Origin: Lachnospiraceae bacterium UBA3801
GTDB taxonomy: Bacteria > Bacillota > Clostridia > Lachnospirales > Lachnospiraceae
Direction: 5' to 3'
Assembly: GCA_002368685.1 (NCBI GenBank)
Contig: DFEN01000016.1
Location: 1 to 10,958 of the forward strand
Length of the DNA stretch: 10,958 nt
In this document: one piece after another, positions 1-7,100 of the stretch
Numbering within the stretch: the stretch's first letter is position 1
How the letters are laid out: each line of letters starts with the position of its first letter
Notes under the pieces: generated by a model
What the model was told of the DNA's origin: nothing
The model's database searches: none
The model's input: the letters and a program-made list of their open reading frames with translations, nothing else
Position numbers and translations under genes: made by a program

Positions 1-167
1 TTCCTTATCAGGAATTCCTTTCAGGAGAAGCTCGTTACACAGCTCTTCAGAAGATTAATAAGGATAAGGCTGATAAGCTCTTTGCTATGGCTGAGGAGAA
101 CTCAAAGAAGAAGTTCGCTCATCTTCAGGGTCTCGTTGATCTGTATGATGGAACAAAGGCTGAGTAA
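1..167 (+). CDS. nifJ: Pyruvate:ferredoxin (flavodoxin) oxidoreductase, C-terminal end (partial)
   Basis: The last 54 codons of a gene that starts upstream of the window; the frame begins at base 3 and stops at TAA 165-167. The peptide opens PYQEFLSGEARYTALQ and continues with a Lys/Glu-rich helix containing KLFAMAEENSKKKF. This matches the usual extreme C-terminus of homodimeric PFOR: a YxEFLxGExRYxAL segment, then a helix with LFAxAE. The full enzyme is about 1,170-1,190 residues, cytoplasmic, and oxidatively decarboxylates pyruvate to acetyl-CoA using thiamine diphosphate and Fe-S clusters, reducing ferredoxin. No cofactor site lies in this piece, so the call rests on tail similarity alone. 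Codons are strongly biased (AAG, CTT/CTC, GCT), as in a highly expressed gene and unlike the A/T-richer genes downstream. A strong terminator 31 nt after the stop separates it from the next operon. Confidence 0.82.
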   Translation, partial: PYQEFLSGEARYTALQKINKDKADKLFAMAEENSKKKFAHLQGLVDLYDGTKAE

Positions 168-197
168 TTCTAGCTTATTCTAATCAGAGTATATAGG

Positions 198-231
198 ACG
201 CCGGTCACCGTAAGGTGGCCGGTGTTTTTTT
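198..231 (+). terminator. Rho-independent terminator after the PFOR gene
   Basis: The stem CCGGTCACC (201-209) pairs with GGTGGCCGG (214-222) with one G·U pair. It encloses a GTAA tetraloop (GNRA type), extends outward through 198-200/223-225, and is followed by seven T (225-231). This is a classic intrinsic terminator. Confidence 0.93.
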
Positions 232-260
232 GTTCAAAAGAGATTTTAATACCTTATAAT
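231..260 (+). promoter_or_regulatory. Probable sigma-A promoter of the three-gene operon
   Basis: A perfect -10 hexamer TATAAT lies at 255-260, directly after the PFOR terminator. The -35 is weak (best candidates within TTGTTCAA, 230-237, spacers 17-19), so an activator or another start may be involved. Transcription would begin near 267, putting both palindromic units (271-338) in the untranslated leader. Confidence 0.55.
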
Positions 261-270
261 ATATGCTATA

Positions 271-304
271 GTTGTCAATGGGGACGGTTCCTGTGACAAC
301 TTTT
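271..304 (+). repeat. Palindromic repeat unit, copy 1 (GGGACGGTTC core)
   Basis: The arms GTTGTCA (271-277) and TGACAAC (294-300) are perfect inverted repeats. Inside them the core folds further, pairing 279-284 with 288-293 around a CGG triloop, with A278 bulged. That gives 13 pairs in total. The unit plus TTTT is repeated next door (305-338). It lies in the probable 5' leader of the serine-domain protein gene. The conserved core resembles interspersed REP/MITE-like palindromes of Clostridia, but family membership is not proven here. Confidence 0.8.
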
Positions 305-338
305 GGGGCCAATAGGGACGGTTCCTATGACAACTTTT
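305..338 (+). repeat. Palindromic repeat unit, copy 2 (tandem duplicate)
   Basis: A 34-nt direct duplicate of 271-304 with 29 of 34 bases identical. Three of the five changes fall in the left outer arm (GGGGCCA instead of GTTGTCA), which breaks most of the outer pairing. The other two (G280 to A314, G293 to A327) turn wobble pairs into Watson-Crick pairs in the inner stem ATAGGGACGGTTCCTAT (312-328). Confidence 0.8.
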
Positions 339-348
339 GTGAACTTTT

Positions 349-364
349 AAGGAAATACATTTTG
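349..364 (+). promoter_or_regulatory. Ribosome binding site and TTG start of the serine-domain protein
   Basis: AAGGA at 349-353 sits 8 nt before TTG 362-364. The open frame reaches back to TTG 272, but that codon lies inside the palindrome, has no Shine-Dalgarno site, and would translate both repeats. Starting at 362 puts a short basic N-terminus directly before the hydrophobic anchor. Confidence 0.75.
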
Positions 365-1891
365 AGTAAGTTAAGTGGAAAAAAACTTTATATATATGTC
401 ATAGTACTTTTTATTGTAGCTGCAGGTTGTGTATCATACTACTTAGTAACTATGATAAATAAGAGAGGAACCTGGGATTCAAATAATTCCAAGGGGATAA
501 GCTATACCAAGCTGGATGGCGAAGAGGCCAGAAGTGAGTGGCTGAGTATAGAGGGCAACTGGTACTATTTTGATGATGAGGGTTATGTTCTAATAGGAGA
601 GAAAGAAGTGGGTGGATATACCTACAAATTTTCTGATACAGGAGCTCTCCAGACAGGATGGGTTGATGTATCAGCCGGCAAGATGTATGTGATGGAGGAG
701 CATGAAGTCGCTACTGGCTGGCAGGAAATAGATAAAACCAAGTATCATTTTGATGACGATGGTGTCCTTAGTACGGGACGAGTTGAAATAGAGGGAAAAG
801 ACTACCTATTTGCAGAGGATGGAACTCTGGAAGAGGGCTGGACGGATTATAATGGTAGTAAATTTTATGTAAACCAAGATGGTTCCGTAGCAACAGGTGT
901 TTGTGAGATAGATAAGAAGACATATATATTTGATGAAGAGGGAAATCCTGAAACTGGATGGATCAATAATCTTGGTAAGAAATGCTATGCAGATAACACA
1001 GGATGCCTGAAGACAGGTGTTCAGAAGATAGATAATAAGTACTATATATTCGGCATTGATGGAGCCATTGTTACAAAGGATGAGCTTATGGCTTCGATAG
1101 ACGCTGTTCCTATGCCAGAGGCAAAAACCAAGAATTCTAAGAAAGATTATGAGCTAATTGGTTTAGGCGGTTATGAGCCGGATAGAGAAGATGAAAATAA
1201 CATTTTAAATACTGTTGAAGAACTGAAAGCTTGTAATACAGCCGGCTTCGTGATGATCAATCTCGATAACGGTAAGGGCGTAGCCTACAACATGGATAGC
1301 ACTGTTTATTCGGCCAGCTGCATCAAGGGTCCATATATGGCCTCCCTAGCGGCTTATAAACCAGAGATGGTAGATAAAAACTCTAATACATTTATCCAGG
1401 TTATTCAGAATTCGGATAATAAGATATATAGTAACACTAGAAGAAGCTATGGAAATGCCTTCTTCGCCGATTGGTGCGAAGAGGCTGGAATAGATAGGGG
1501 AAATGCAACCTATCACTATCCACAGCTTAGTGCAAGATCTCTCGCCAAGCTTTGGATTCAGAATTACTTCTTTCTTAATACAGATGAGACAGGTCGTAAG
1601 ATGAAGGATTGGTTCACAAATCCTAATCAATCTGCGATCCATAGTTCCCTTGGAACTGTAGAAATAAAGATGAATGAAAAAACACTATTAGCTTTAACGG
1701 ATAGGACGGAGTCTAAGGCGGGCTGGATATGTGAAGGAAGATATAGAGCAACAACCGATGGAGGTATCATTTATCCAAAGGATAGCTCACCATATATAAT
1801 AGCTATATGTACGGATATTCCGTCAAATCTCGAGGACATCGAACCACTTTGTTTGGAGCTAAGAAACATTTATAAAAAGACGAAGGAATAA
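362..1891 (+). CDS. Membrane-anchored cell-wall-binding protein with class A beta-lactamase-like serine domain
   Basis: A 509-residue surface protein from the TTG start. Residues 9-32 form a TM helix or uncleaved signal anchor. It holds AAGC at 20-23, lipobox-like but with Ala at -3 and a hydrophobic run continuing past the Cys, so a TM anchor is preferred. Residues about 59-240 are tandem ~20-residue aromatic/Gly repeats of the choline/glucan-binding type (WYYFDDEG, TGW), which suggests wall-polymer binding. Residues about 275-509 match the class A beta-lactamase/PBP-like fold: S319-x-x-K322 (nucleophile and base), S351-D-N353, and K452-A-G454 in place of KTG. I see no ExxLN omega-loop motif with Glu166 about 36 residues after SDN, so efficient beta-lactam hydrolysis is unlikely. 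A transpeptidase-like, carboxypeptidase-like or ligand-sensing role fits better. It is first in an operon with a histidine kinase (4-nt gap) and response regulator. A sensory partnership is inferred from that context. Confidence 0.85.
   Translation: MSKLSGKKLYIYVIVLFIVAAGCVSYYLVTMINKRGTWDSNNSKGISYTKLDGEEARSEWLSIEGNWYYFDDEGYVLIGEKEVGGYTYKFSDTGALQTGWVDVSAGKMYVMEEHEVATGWQEIDKTKYHFDDDGVLSTGRVEIEGKDYLFAEDGTLEEGWTDYNGSKFYVNQDGSVATGVCEIDKKTYIFDEEGNPETGWINNLGKKCYADNTGCLKTGVQKIDNKYYIFGIDGAIVTKDELMASIDAVPMPEAKTKNSKKDYELIGLGGYEPDREDENNILNTVEELKACNTAGFVMINLDNGKGVAYNMDSTVYSASCIKGPYMASLAAYKPEMVDKNSNTFIQVIQNSDNKIYSNTRRSYGNAFFADWCEEAGIDRGNATYHYPQLSARSLAKLWIQNYFFLNTDETGRKMKDWFTNPNQSAIHSSLGTVEIKMNEKTLLALTDRTESKAGWICEGRYRATTDGGIIYPKDSSPYIIAICTDIPSNLEDIEPLCLELRNIYKKTKE
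536..1081 (+). repeat. Tandem cell-wall/glucan-binding repeats
   Basis: Codes for about nine diverged ~20-residue units (protein residues ~59-240). Each has an aromatic strand (WYYF, YIF, KFYV), a D/E-D/E-G or x-D-G turn, then a TGW/TGV-like step. The pattern resembles CW_binding_1 (choline/glucan-binding) repeats. Units alternate between TGW and TGV/TGR endings. Ligand not determinable from sequence. Confidence 0.8.
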
Positions 1892-1895
1892 TTAT

Positions 1896-3188
1896 ATGGA
1901 TGCAATTCGTATAACCAATTTGATTATTTCTGTAGCAGGTATGACCTTAAGTGCCTTTGGACTAATGCAGGCAATACTCGACCGCTACGTCGAAAATAAA
2001 GTAAGAAGATTTTTTATAACTATCTTCAGTTTACTGATTTTATATACGACATTTATTATGATAAGAGAAGTGTCGTACGATCAGTCTGGCTTTGGATGGG
2101 TTATGCTTTCTCGAGTTGCGCTTTTTAGTCAGGCATTTCTGTCCTCGATTCTTGAGGTTCTGATCATATGCTTTCTTCTGCATCAGAGCGGGGAGAAAAA
2201 CTGTGTGAAACAAAAAAGCGTTTATATAGCATTTGGCTTATGGATAGTATATGTTGTAATCCTTATATATGCTCAGTTTTCTAAAAACATATATCATATC
2301 AATAATGAAAATGTATATGAGAGGGGAAAGTATTTTCCGGTGCTTCTTGTTATGCCATTTTTTATAACAGTAGTCAATCTTATAACGCTGATAAAAAAAT
2401 GGAATAACCTATCAAAGAAGGAAAGAGAGGCTTTTGCTCTGTATGCTATCATCCCGTTTATAACTATTCTCATACAGATGTTTTATCGAGGAGTGCATAT
2501 GATAGTGCTCGGTACTGTTACTGCGGCGATGGTTATGTTTGCGTATATAATCTCAGATCAGGCGGACGTGATCTTTAGACAGCAGGAGGAAAATGCCCAA
2601 CTCAAAATTGATATTTTGCTGGCTCAGATACATCCGCATTTTCTTTATAATTCTTTATCCTCAATAAAGTATCTGTGTGGTAAGGATCCTAAGAAAGCAG
2701 AGGAAGCAGTCGTTGATTTTTCTGCATATCTTCGCCACAACATGGATTCAATCACTATGGATAAATCTATTCCCTTTGAGGCAGAGCTAAAACATGTGGA
2801 ACAATATGTAAAGCTTCAAAAGTTAAGGTTTGAGGATGATCTGGATGTAAAGTATAATTTAGAGTGTAAGGATTTTGATATTCCAACACTTACTTTGCAG
2901 CCATTGGTTGAAAATGCTATATCATACGGGGTTCGGAAGAGCGAAACAGGTAGAGGAATAGTAACTATCAGCTCGAGAAGATATGAAGATAGAATAGAAA
3001 TAAGTGTGAAGGATGATGGCCCGGGGTTTATATATGAAGAAACAAATAATGACGAGGGCCGGTCTCATAATGGAATAAAAAATGTCAAAGAAAGACTTAA
3101 AAGAATTGCTGGTGGAGATTTAAAAGTAGAATCAGGTTTGGGTGAAGGTACTACTATAACTATTATACTTCCACAGGGGGATGAGTAA
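1896..3188 (+). CDS. Seven-TM LytS-type sensor histidine kinase
   Basis: 430 residues; ATG 1896 has AAGGA (1883-1887) 8 nt upstream, overlapping the end of the previous gene. Seven hydrophobic segments are visible (~7-27, 39-56, 74-95, 108-127, 147-166, 179-196, 200-218), forming an integral-membrane sensor without a large extracellular domain. The linker ~219-240 is Gln/Glu-rich. The His_kinase motif of the LytS/AgrC-like class follows: HPHFLYNSL, with probable phospho-acceptor H248. The ATPase domain shows the N box PLVENA (336-341), the G1 box DDGPGF (373-378) and a C-terminal G2-like GIKNVKERL and GEGTT. All catalytic motifs are intact, so it should autophosphorylate and pass phosphate to the adjacent regulator. 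The stop overlaps the regulator start. The ligand is unknown; the upstream serine-domain wall protein may be its accessory receptor (inference). LytS-type kinases usually pair with LytTR regulators, unlike here. Confidence 0.93.
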   Translation: MDAIRITNLIISVAGMTLSAFGLMQAILDRYVENKVRRFFITIFSLLILYTTFIMIREVSYDQSGFGWVMLSRVALFSQAFLSSILEVLIICFLLHQSGEKNCVKQKSVYIAFGLWIVYVVILIYAQFSKNIYHINNENVYERGKYFPVLLVMPFFITVVNLITLIKKWNNLSKKEREAFALYAIIPFITILIQMFYRGVHMIVLGTVTAAMVMFAYIISDQADVIFRQQEENAQLKIDILLAQIHPHFLYNSLSSIKYLCGKDPKKAEEAVVDFSAYLRHNMDSITMDKSIPFEAELKHVEQYVKLQKLRFEDDLDVKYNLECKDFDIPTLTLQPLVENAISYGVRKSETGRGIVTISSRRYEDRIEISVKDDGPGFIYEETNNDEGRSHNGIKNVKERLKRIAGGDLKVESGLGEGTTITIILPQGDE

Positions 3189-3979
3189 TGTTACTGTTTG
3201 CTGTAGATGATGAGAAACCAGTATTGGAAGGAACGAAGGATATACTACTGAAAGCGTGTGAAGGCGCTGAGGTTATGACCTTCTCTCGTGGAGACGCTGC
3301 ACTGGAGGCGATTAGCCAGGGAAAAAAGCCAGATGTTGTTTTCTCGGATATAGAGATGCCAGGATTATCAGGACTTGAGTTTGCTGTGAAGCTTAAAAGT
3401 TTATCTCCTGAAACCAAGATTGTTTTTGTGACAGGGCATGATAAATATGCGGTTAACGCATTTAAAATAAAGGCTAATGGTTATCTTCTGAAACCGATTA
3501 GTGTTGAAGATGTAAGGGAAGAGCTTAGCTATATGCCTGAACCACGAGAGGCTGATAAGGATAAGCTCGTAGTGAAATGCTTCGGACATTTTGATGTTTA
3601 TTGGAATGGCGAACCCGTTATCTTTACCAGAAAACAGAGTAAGGAGCTACTCGCTTATCTGATAGACAGAAGAGGAGCGGTATGTACAGCGGAGGAGATA
3701 GGGCTTGCGTTGTGGGAGGACGGCCATGATAAAAAGGTTGTCCAGCAAAGAGTTAGAAACTTGCTCAGTGATCTAAAAAGTACACTTGGCGAAATTGGAA
3801 TGGAAGATGTTATTATCCGAAAACATAGACAGATAGCCATTCATACGGAAATGATAGACTGTGATTATTATAGGCTTTTAGAAGGTGATATGGATGTAGT
3901 TAATTCGTATCAGGGTGAGTACCTAAAGGATTACAGCTGGGCTGAGCTGACTAACGGAGAGTTATATTTTAATAAATAA
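3188..3979 (+). CDS. Response regulator with receiver and SARP-like winged-helix domains
   Basis: 263 residues. ATG 3188-3190 overlaps the kinase stop by one base (TAATG), with a G-run at about 3176-3180 as ribosome site, indicating translational coupling. The receiver domain (1-~115) has the acidic pair D7-D8, phospho-acceptor D54 in FSDIEMPGLSG, T82 and K102-P103, so the phosphorylation machinery is complete. Residues ~127-218 form an OmpR/SARP-type winged helix: KCFGHFDVYWNGEPV opening strands, RKQSKELLAYLIDRRG, ALW, and QQRVRNLLSDLK as probable recognition region. The last ~45 residues (DCDYYRLLEGD, then YQGEYLKDYSWAE) resemble only the first helices of the bacterial transcriptional activator domain that follows SARP DNA-binding domains, so that domain is a stub. 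It should be a DNA-binding cytoplasmic transcription regulator controlled by the kinase. Targets are unknown; the neighbouring surface-protein gene and its own operon are reasonable candidates. Confidence 0.92.
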   Translation: MLLFAVDDEKPVLEGTKDILLKACEGAEVMTFSRGDAALEAISQGKKPDVVFSDIEMPGLSGLEFAVKLKSLSPETKIVFVTGHDKYAVNAFKIKANGYLLKPISVEDVREELSYMPEPREADKDKLVVKCFGHFDVYWNGEPVIFTRKQSKELLAYLIDRRGAVCTAEEIGLALWEDGHDKKVVQQRVRNLLSDLKSTLGEIGMEDVIIRKHRQIAIHTEMIDCDYYRLLEGDMDVVNSYQGEYLKDYSWAELTNGELYFNK

Positions 3980-4009
3980 AGTAATAAAAATTAGAGATTT
4001 ATATCAAAT

Positions 4010-4043
4010 ACCGGAACAGTTTATACTGTTTCGGTGTTTTTTT
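4010..4043 (+). terminator. Rho-independent terminator of the kinase/regulator operon
   Basis: CCGGAACAGT (4011-4020) pairs with ACTGTTTCGG (4025-4034) across a TTAT loop, with one G·U pair. An A-T closing pair is added at 4010/4035, and seven T follow (4037-4043). It lies 30 nt after the regulator stop, so the giant gene is likely transcribed from its own promoter. Confidence 0.92.
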
Positions 4044-4068
4044 GTTGAAAATATATCTTCTGTTACGT

Positions 4069-4098
4069 TTGTGAACGCCTATTTTGTTAGAATTTAAT
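4069..4098 (+). promoter_or_regulatory. Candidate promoter of the giant surface-protein gene
   Basis: TTGTGA (4069-4074, 4 of 6 to the -35 consensus) and TTTAAT (4093-4098, 5 of 6 to the -10) are 18 nt apart, just after the operon terminator. Transcription would start near 4105, giving a ~67-nt leader with T-tracts at 4112-4118 and 4151-4158. The region is very A/T-rich, so chance matches are likely. Confidence 0.4.
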
Positions 4099-4158
4099 TA
4101 ATTATACGGTGTTTTTTTATAAATTATTGAATATAGATAGAATTGATGTATTTTTTTT

Positions 4159-4174
4159 GGAGGAGATTGCTATG
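4159..4174 (+). promoter_or_regulatory. Strong ribosome binding site fixing the giant gene's start
   Basis: GGAGGAG (4159-4165) precedes ATG 4172. The frame is open back to GTG 4109, but that start has no ribosome site and would add 21 residues before a normal signal peptide. An eight-T run (4151-4158) abuts the Shine-Dalgarno site. Confidence 0.88.
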
Positions 4175-7100
4175 GGTAATAGAGAGAGAGGGAGTAGGAT
4201 TAAAGAGAAAAGGAAATATCTAAGAAGTTCTATAGCGATTCTTCTGTCGGTATTCCTAGCAGTTGGAAATATATCATTTCCAGTTTTTGCGGAGAATGAT
4301 ATTGATATTTCGACCACAACGGATGCGGAAGAAATGGAAGTGACAGAAGATGCAGAAAAGGTAGAAGAGGCTGCAACTGCAACAGAAGCTGTAGAAGAGA
4401 CGGAGATAGCATTTAACGAGAGTAAGACTGTAAATGGTGTCAAAGTTACGGTATCAGCAGACAAGGGGGTGTTCCCGAAAGGATCAAGCCTCTTTGTTCG
4501 TGCGGTTGGAATTGCTGAAGAAGCGTCGGTAGAAAATGCTGTGGAAGAAGAACGTAGCGATGATGTAAAGGTTGCAACTTCATATACATTTGATATCAAA
4601 GTGTTGGATGCGGATGGAAATGAGATACAGCCAGATACGTCTAAGGGAACAGTAAAGGTTTCCTTTGCAACAAACGAAGCAGATAATGCCAACCTCACAG
4701 CAGATATATATCACATTGATGATGATATGAATGTAGATAAGCTGGACTCTGACACAACCACGGAAGGAAGTAAACCAGCAGTAGTAGCAGAGACTGAAGG
4801 TTTTTCATACTATCAGGTAGAATTCACATATGGTGAAATGCAGTATGTTCTTCCTGGTGACAGTGAAGTGCGTCTTCAGGAGATTCTTGATTGTGTAGGT
4901 ATTTCAGGAAATGTAACAAATGCATATGGAAGTAATGATTCACTTTTCTCTGCAGAGAACAGAGATGGTGAGTGGTATGTCATCGCCCATCAGGCATTTA
5001 AATCTAATGAGTGGCTTAAGGTTACTCTTGATGGGGTTGAGATGGATGTTGAGATTGTGGTGACGGATGGTGTTGGAAAAACATATACATTTAAACCTGA
5101 TGGTGTTTGGGATGAGGATGGTAATCGGGTACTAAATTATGTTTATTTAAACACAGATGATATTTTAAAGTTCGAGGGTTCCGAGGGTGAAGGAGTCGGT
5201 ATCACAATAGTATTTTTTCGCGCTTTTTCAGATTATCAAACCATAGGAACATATTATTCTGGTCAAAAAACAGTCGGCGAATTGTTTAAAGAGAAAGTTT
5301 TGCTTGATGCTCATGCTGGTGGAACTCCTGGAACGTATAACTTTGGCAGAGTAATAACCATAAATTTAAACGCAAGTGGTGGTACGTTAGGTACGACAAC
5401 GTTTGAAGCATCACCAAGCCAGGCCTATTTTCCGGATTATGTTGAAATACCAACACGACCAGGTTATAAGTTCCTAGGATACTACGGAACCTTCAATGAC
5501 GAAGAGAAAATGTGGTATGGCGCTGATGGAAAGTTTGAATGGGCTATTTATCTTATAGAGGATGACTTTACGCTCTATGCACATTGGGAAGTTGACTCGT
5601 CTACTGTAACCTTGAATCGAAATAGAGGCACAGGTGGAACAGCAAGTGTGACTGCAACATATGGTCAGAATATGCCGTCTGCAACTATGCCGACACGTGT
5701 AGGTTATACTTTTAAAGGTTATTATGATACAAATGCTTCATCGGGAGGCACACAGTATTATACATCTACTGGTCAGAGTGCGACAACATGGAATAAAGTT
5801 GGTAACCAGACTCTTTGGGCTAGATGGACAGCAAATAAGTATACTGTTACATTAAATAGTCAAAATGGAACAGGAGGTTCAACTAGCGTAGAGGCAACCT
5901 ACGGAAGTGCAATGCCTTCTGCAACTATGCCGACAAGAACAGGATATACTTTTGGTGGATATTATACTGGAACAAATGGTGGTGGAACACAGTATTATAA
6001 CGCAAGTGGTGGAAGCACAAGAAATTGGGATATTGCAGAAGCTAAAACTTTATATGCAAAGTGGACAGCAAATACATATACAGTAAAGTTTAATGGTAAT
6101 GGCGCTACCGGTGGCTCTACTGATGATCAGGAATTTACCTATGATGTGGCTCAAAACTTGAACTCTAATGGGTTTGAAAGGAAATATACTGTTACATACA
6201 ATTACAATGGTGCAACGGGAGAGCATTCTACATCTAGCGCAACAGCAACGGCGACTTTTAATGGATGGGCAACAAGCGCAACTGGAGATAAGGTTTACAA
6301 TGATAAAGCAAGTGTGTCTAATCTTGCCACTTCAGGAAATTTCACTCTCTATGCTAATTGGACCAATAAAAGTGTTACATTACCAAATCCGACCAAAATA
6401 GGTTACACATTTGGAGGATGGTATACTGATACTAATTTCACGACAAAAGCAGGTGATGGAGGTACATCTTATACACCTACTATAACGCTAAATCTTTATG
6501 CTAAATGGACTGCTAATAAATATACTGTCACACTGAATCAAAATTATGATGGTGGTGGAAGTGAGGAGGTAGAGGCTACATATGATAGCGCTATGCCATC
6601 AGCTACTATGCCAACACGTGATGGATATGTATTTTGTGGATATTGGGATACCGATGCACAAACCGGTGGAAATCAGTATTACGACGAAAATGGTGATAGT
6701 GCAAGAAGCTGGGATAAGACGTCAGATACTACACTATATGCTAGATGGAAATTGCAGGCAGTAGTTACAACAGTGCCTACCGCAAATACTCTTACATACA
6801 CAAATGCCAATCAGGAACTTGTAGCTGCTGGTCAGGTAAATTATACAGCTTTATGTAAGATTCAGTATAGACTTGGAAAGACAGGAAGCTGGGTAGATGA
6901 TATACCTAAAGGTCTTGGTGCAGGTAATTATGAGGTATATTATAAAGCAACAACTCTTGATGCAGACCGATGTGTAGACAGCGCAGTATTTGGTCCTATT
7001 AATGTAACCATTGCTAAAAAAGAAGTTACTGTTACGCCAAAATCAGACCAGTACAAAGAGTTTGGTTACGATGACCCTACATTTAAATATGAAACATCAG

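Noticed and set aside
271..338. CRISPR array start or phage attachment site
   Set aside because: The two units are directly tandem with no spacers and are internally palindromic with a third copy elsewhere; no integrase or cas gene is present.
1346..1642. Minus-strand 98-codon open frame inside the serine-domain gene
   Set aside because: No ribosome site or recognisable domain, and it lies opposite the SxxK/SDN-coding region of a well-supported gene.
362..1891. Functional beta-lactamase resistance gene
   Set aside because: The omega-loop Glu motif is not visible, the third motif is KAG, and wall-binding repeats plus kinase linkage suggest another role.
4109..4171. Upstream GTG start for the giant gene
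   Set aside because: It lacks a ribosome site and would bury the signal peptide; ATG 4172 has a strong GGAGGAG site.
3980..4171. Riboswitch or small RNA in the gap before the giant gene
   Set aside because: Apart from the terminator hairpin and a weak A/T-rich inverted repeat around 4093-4125, no conserved-looking structure is visible.
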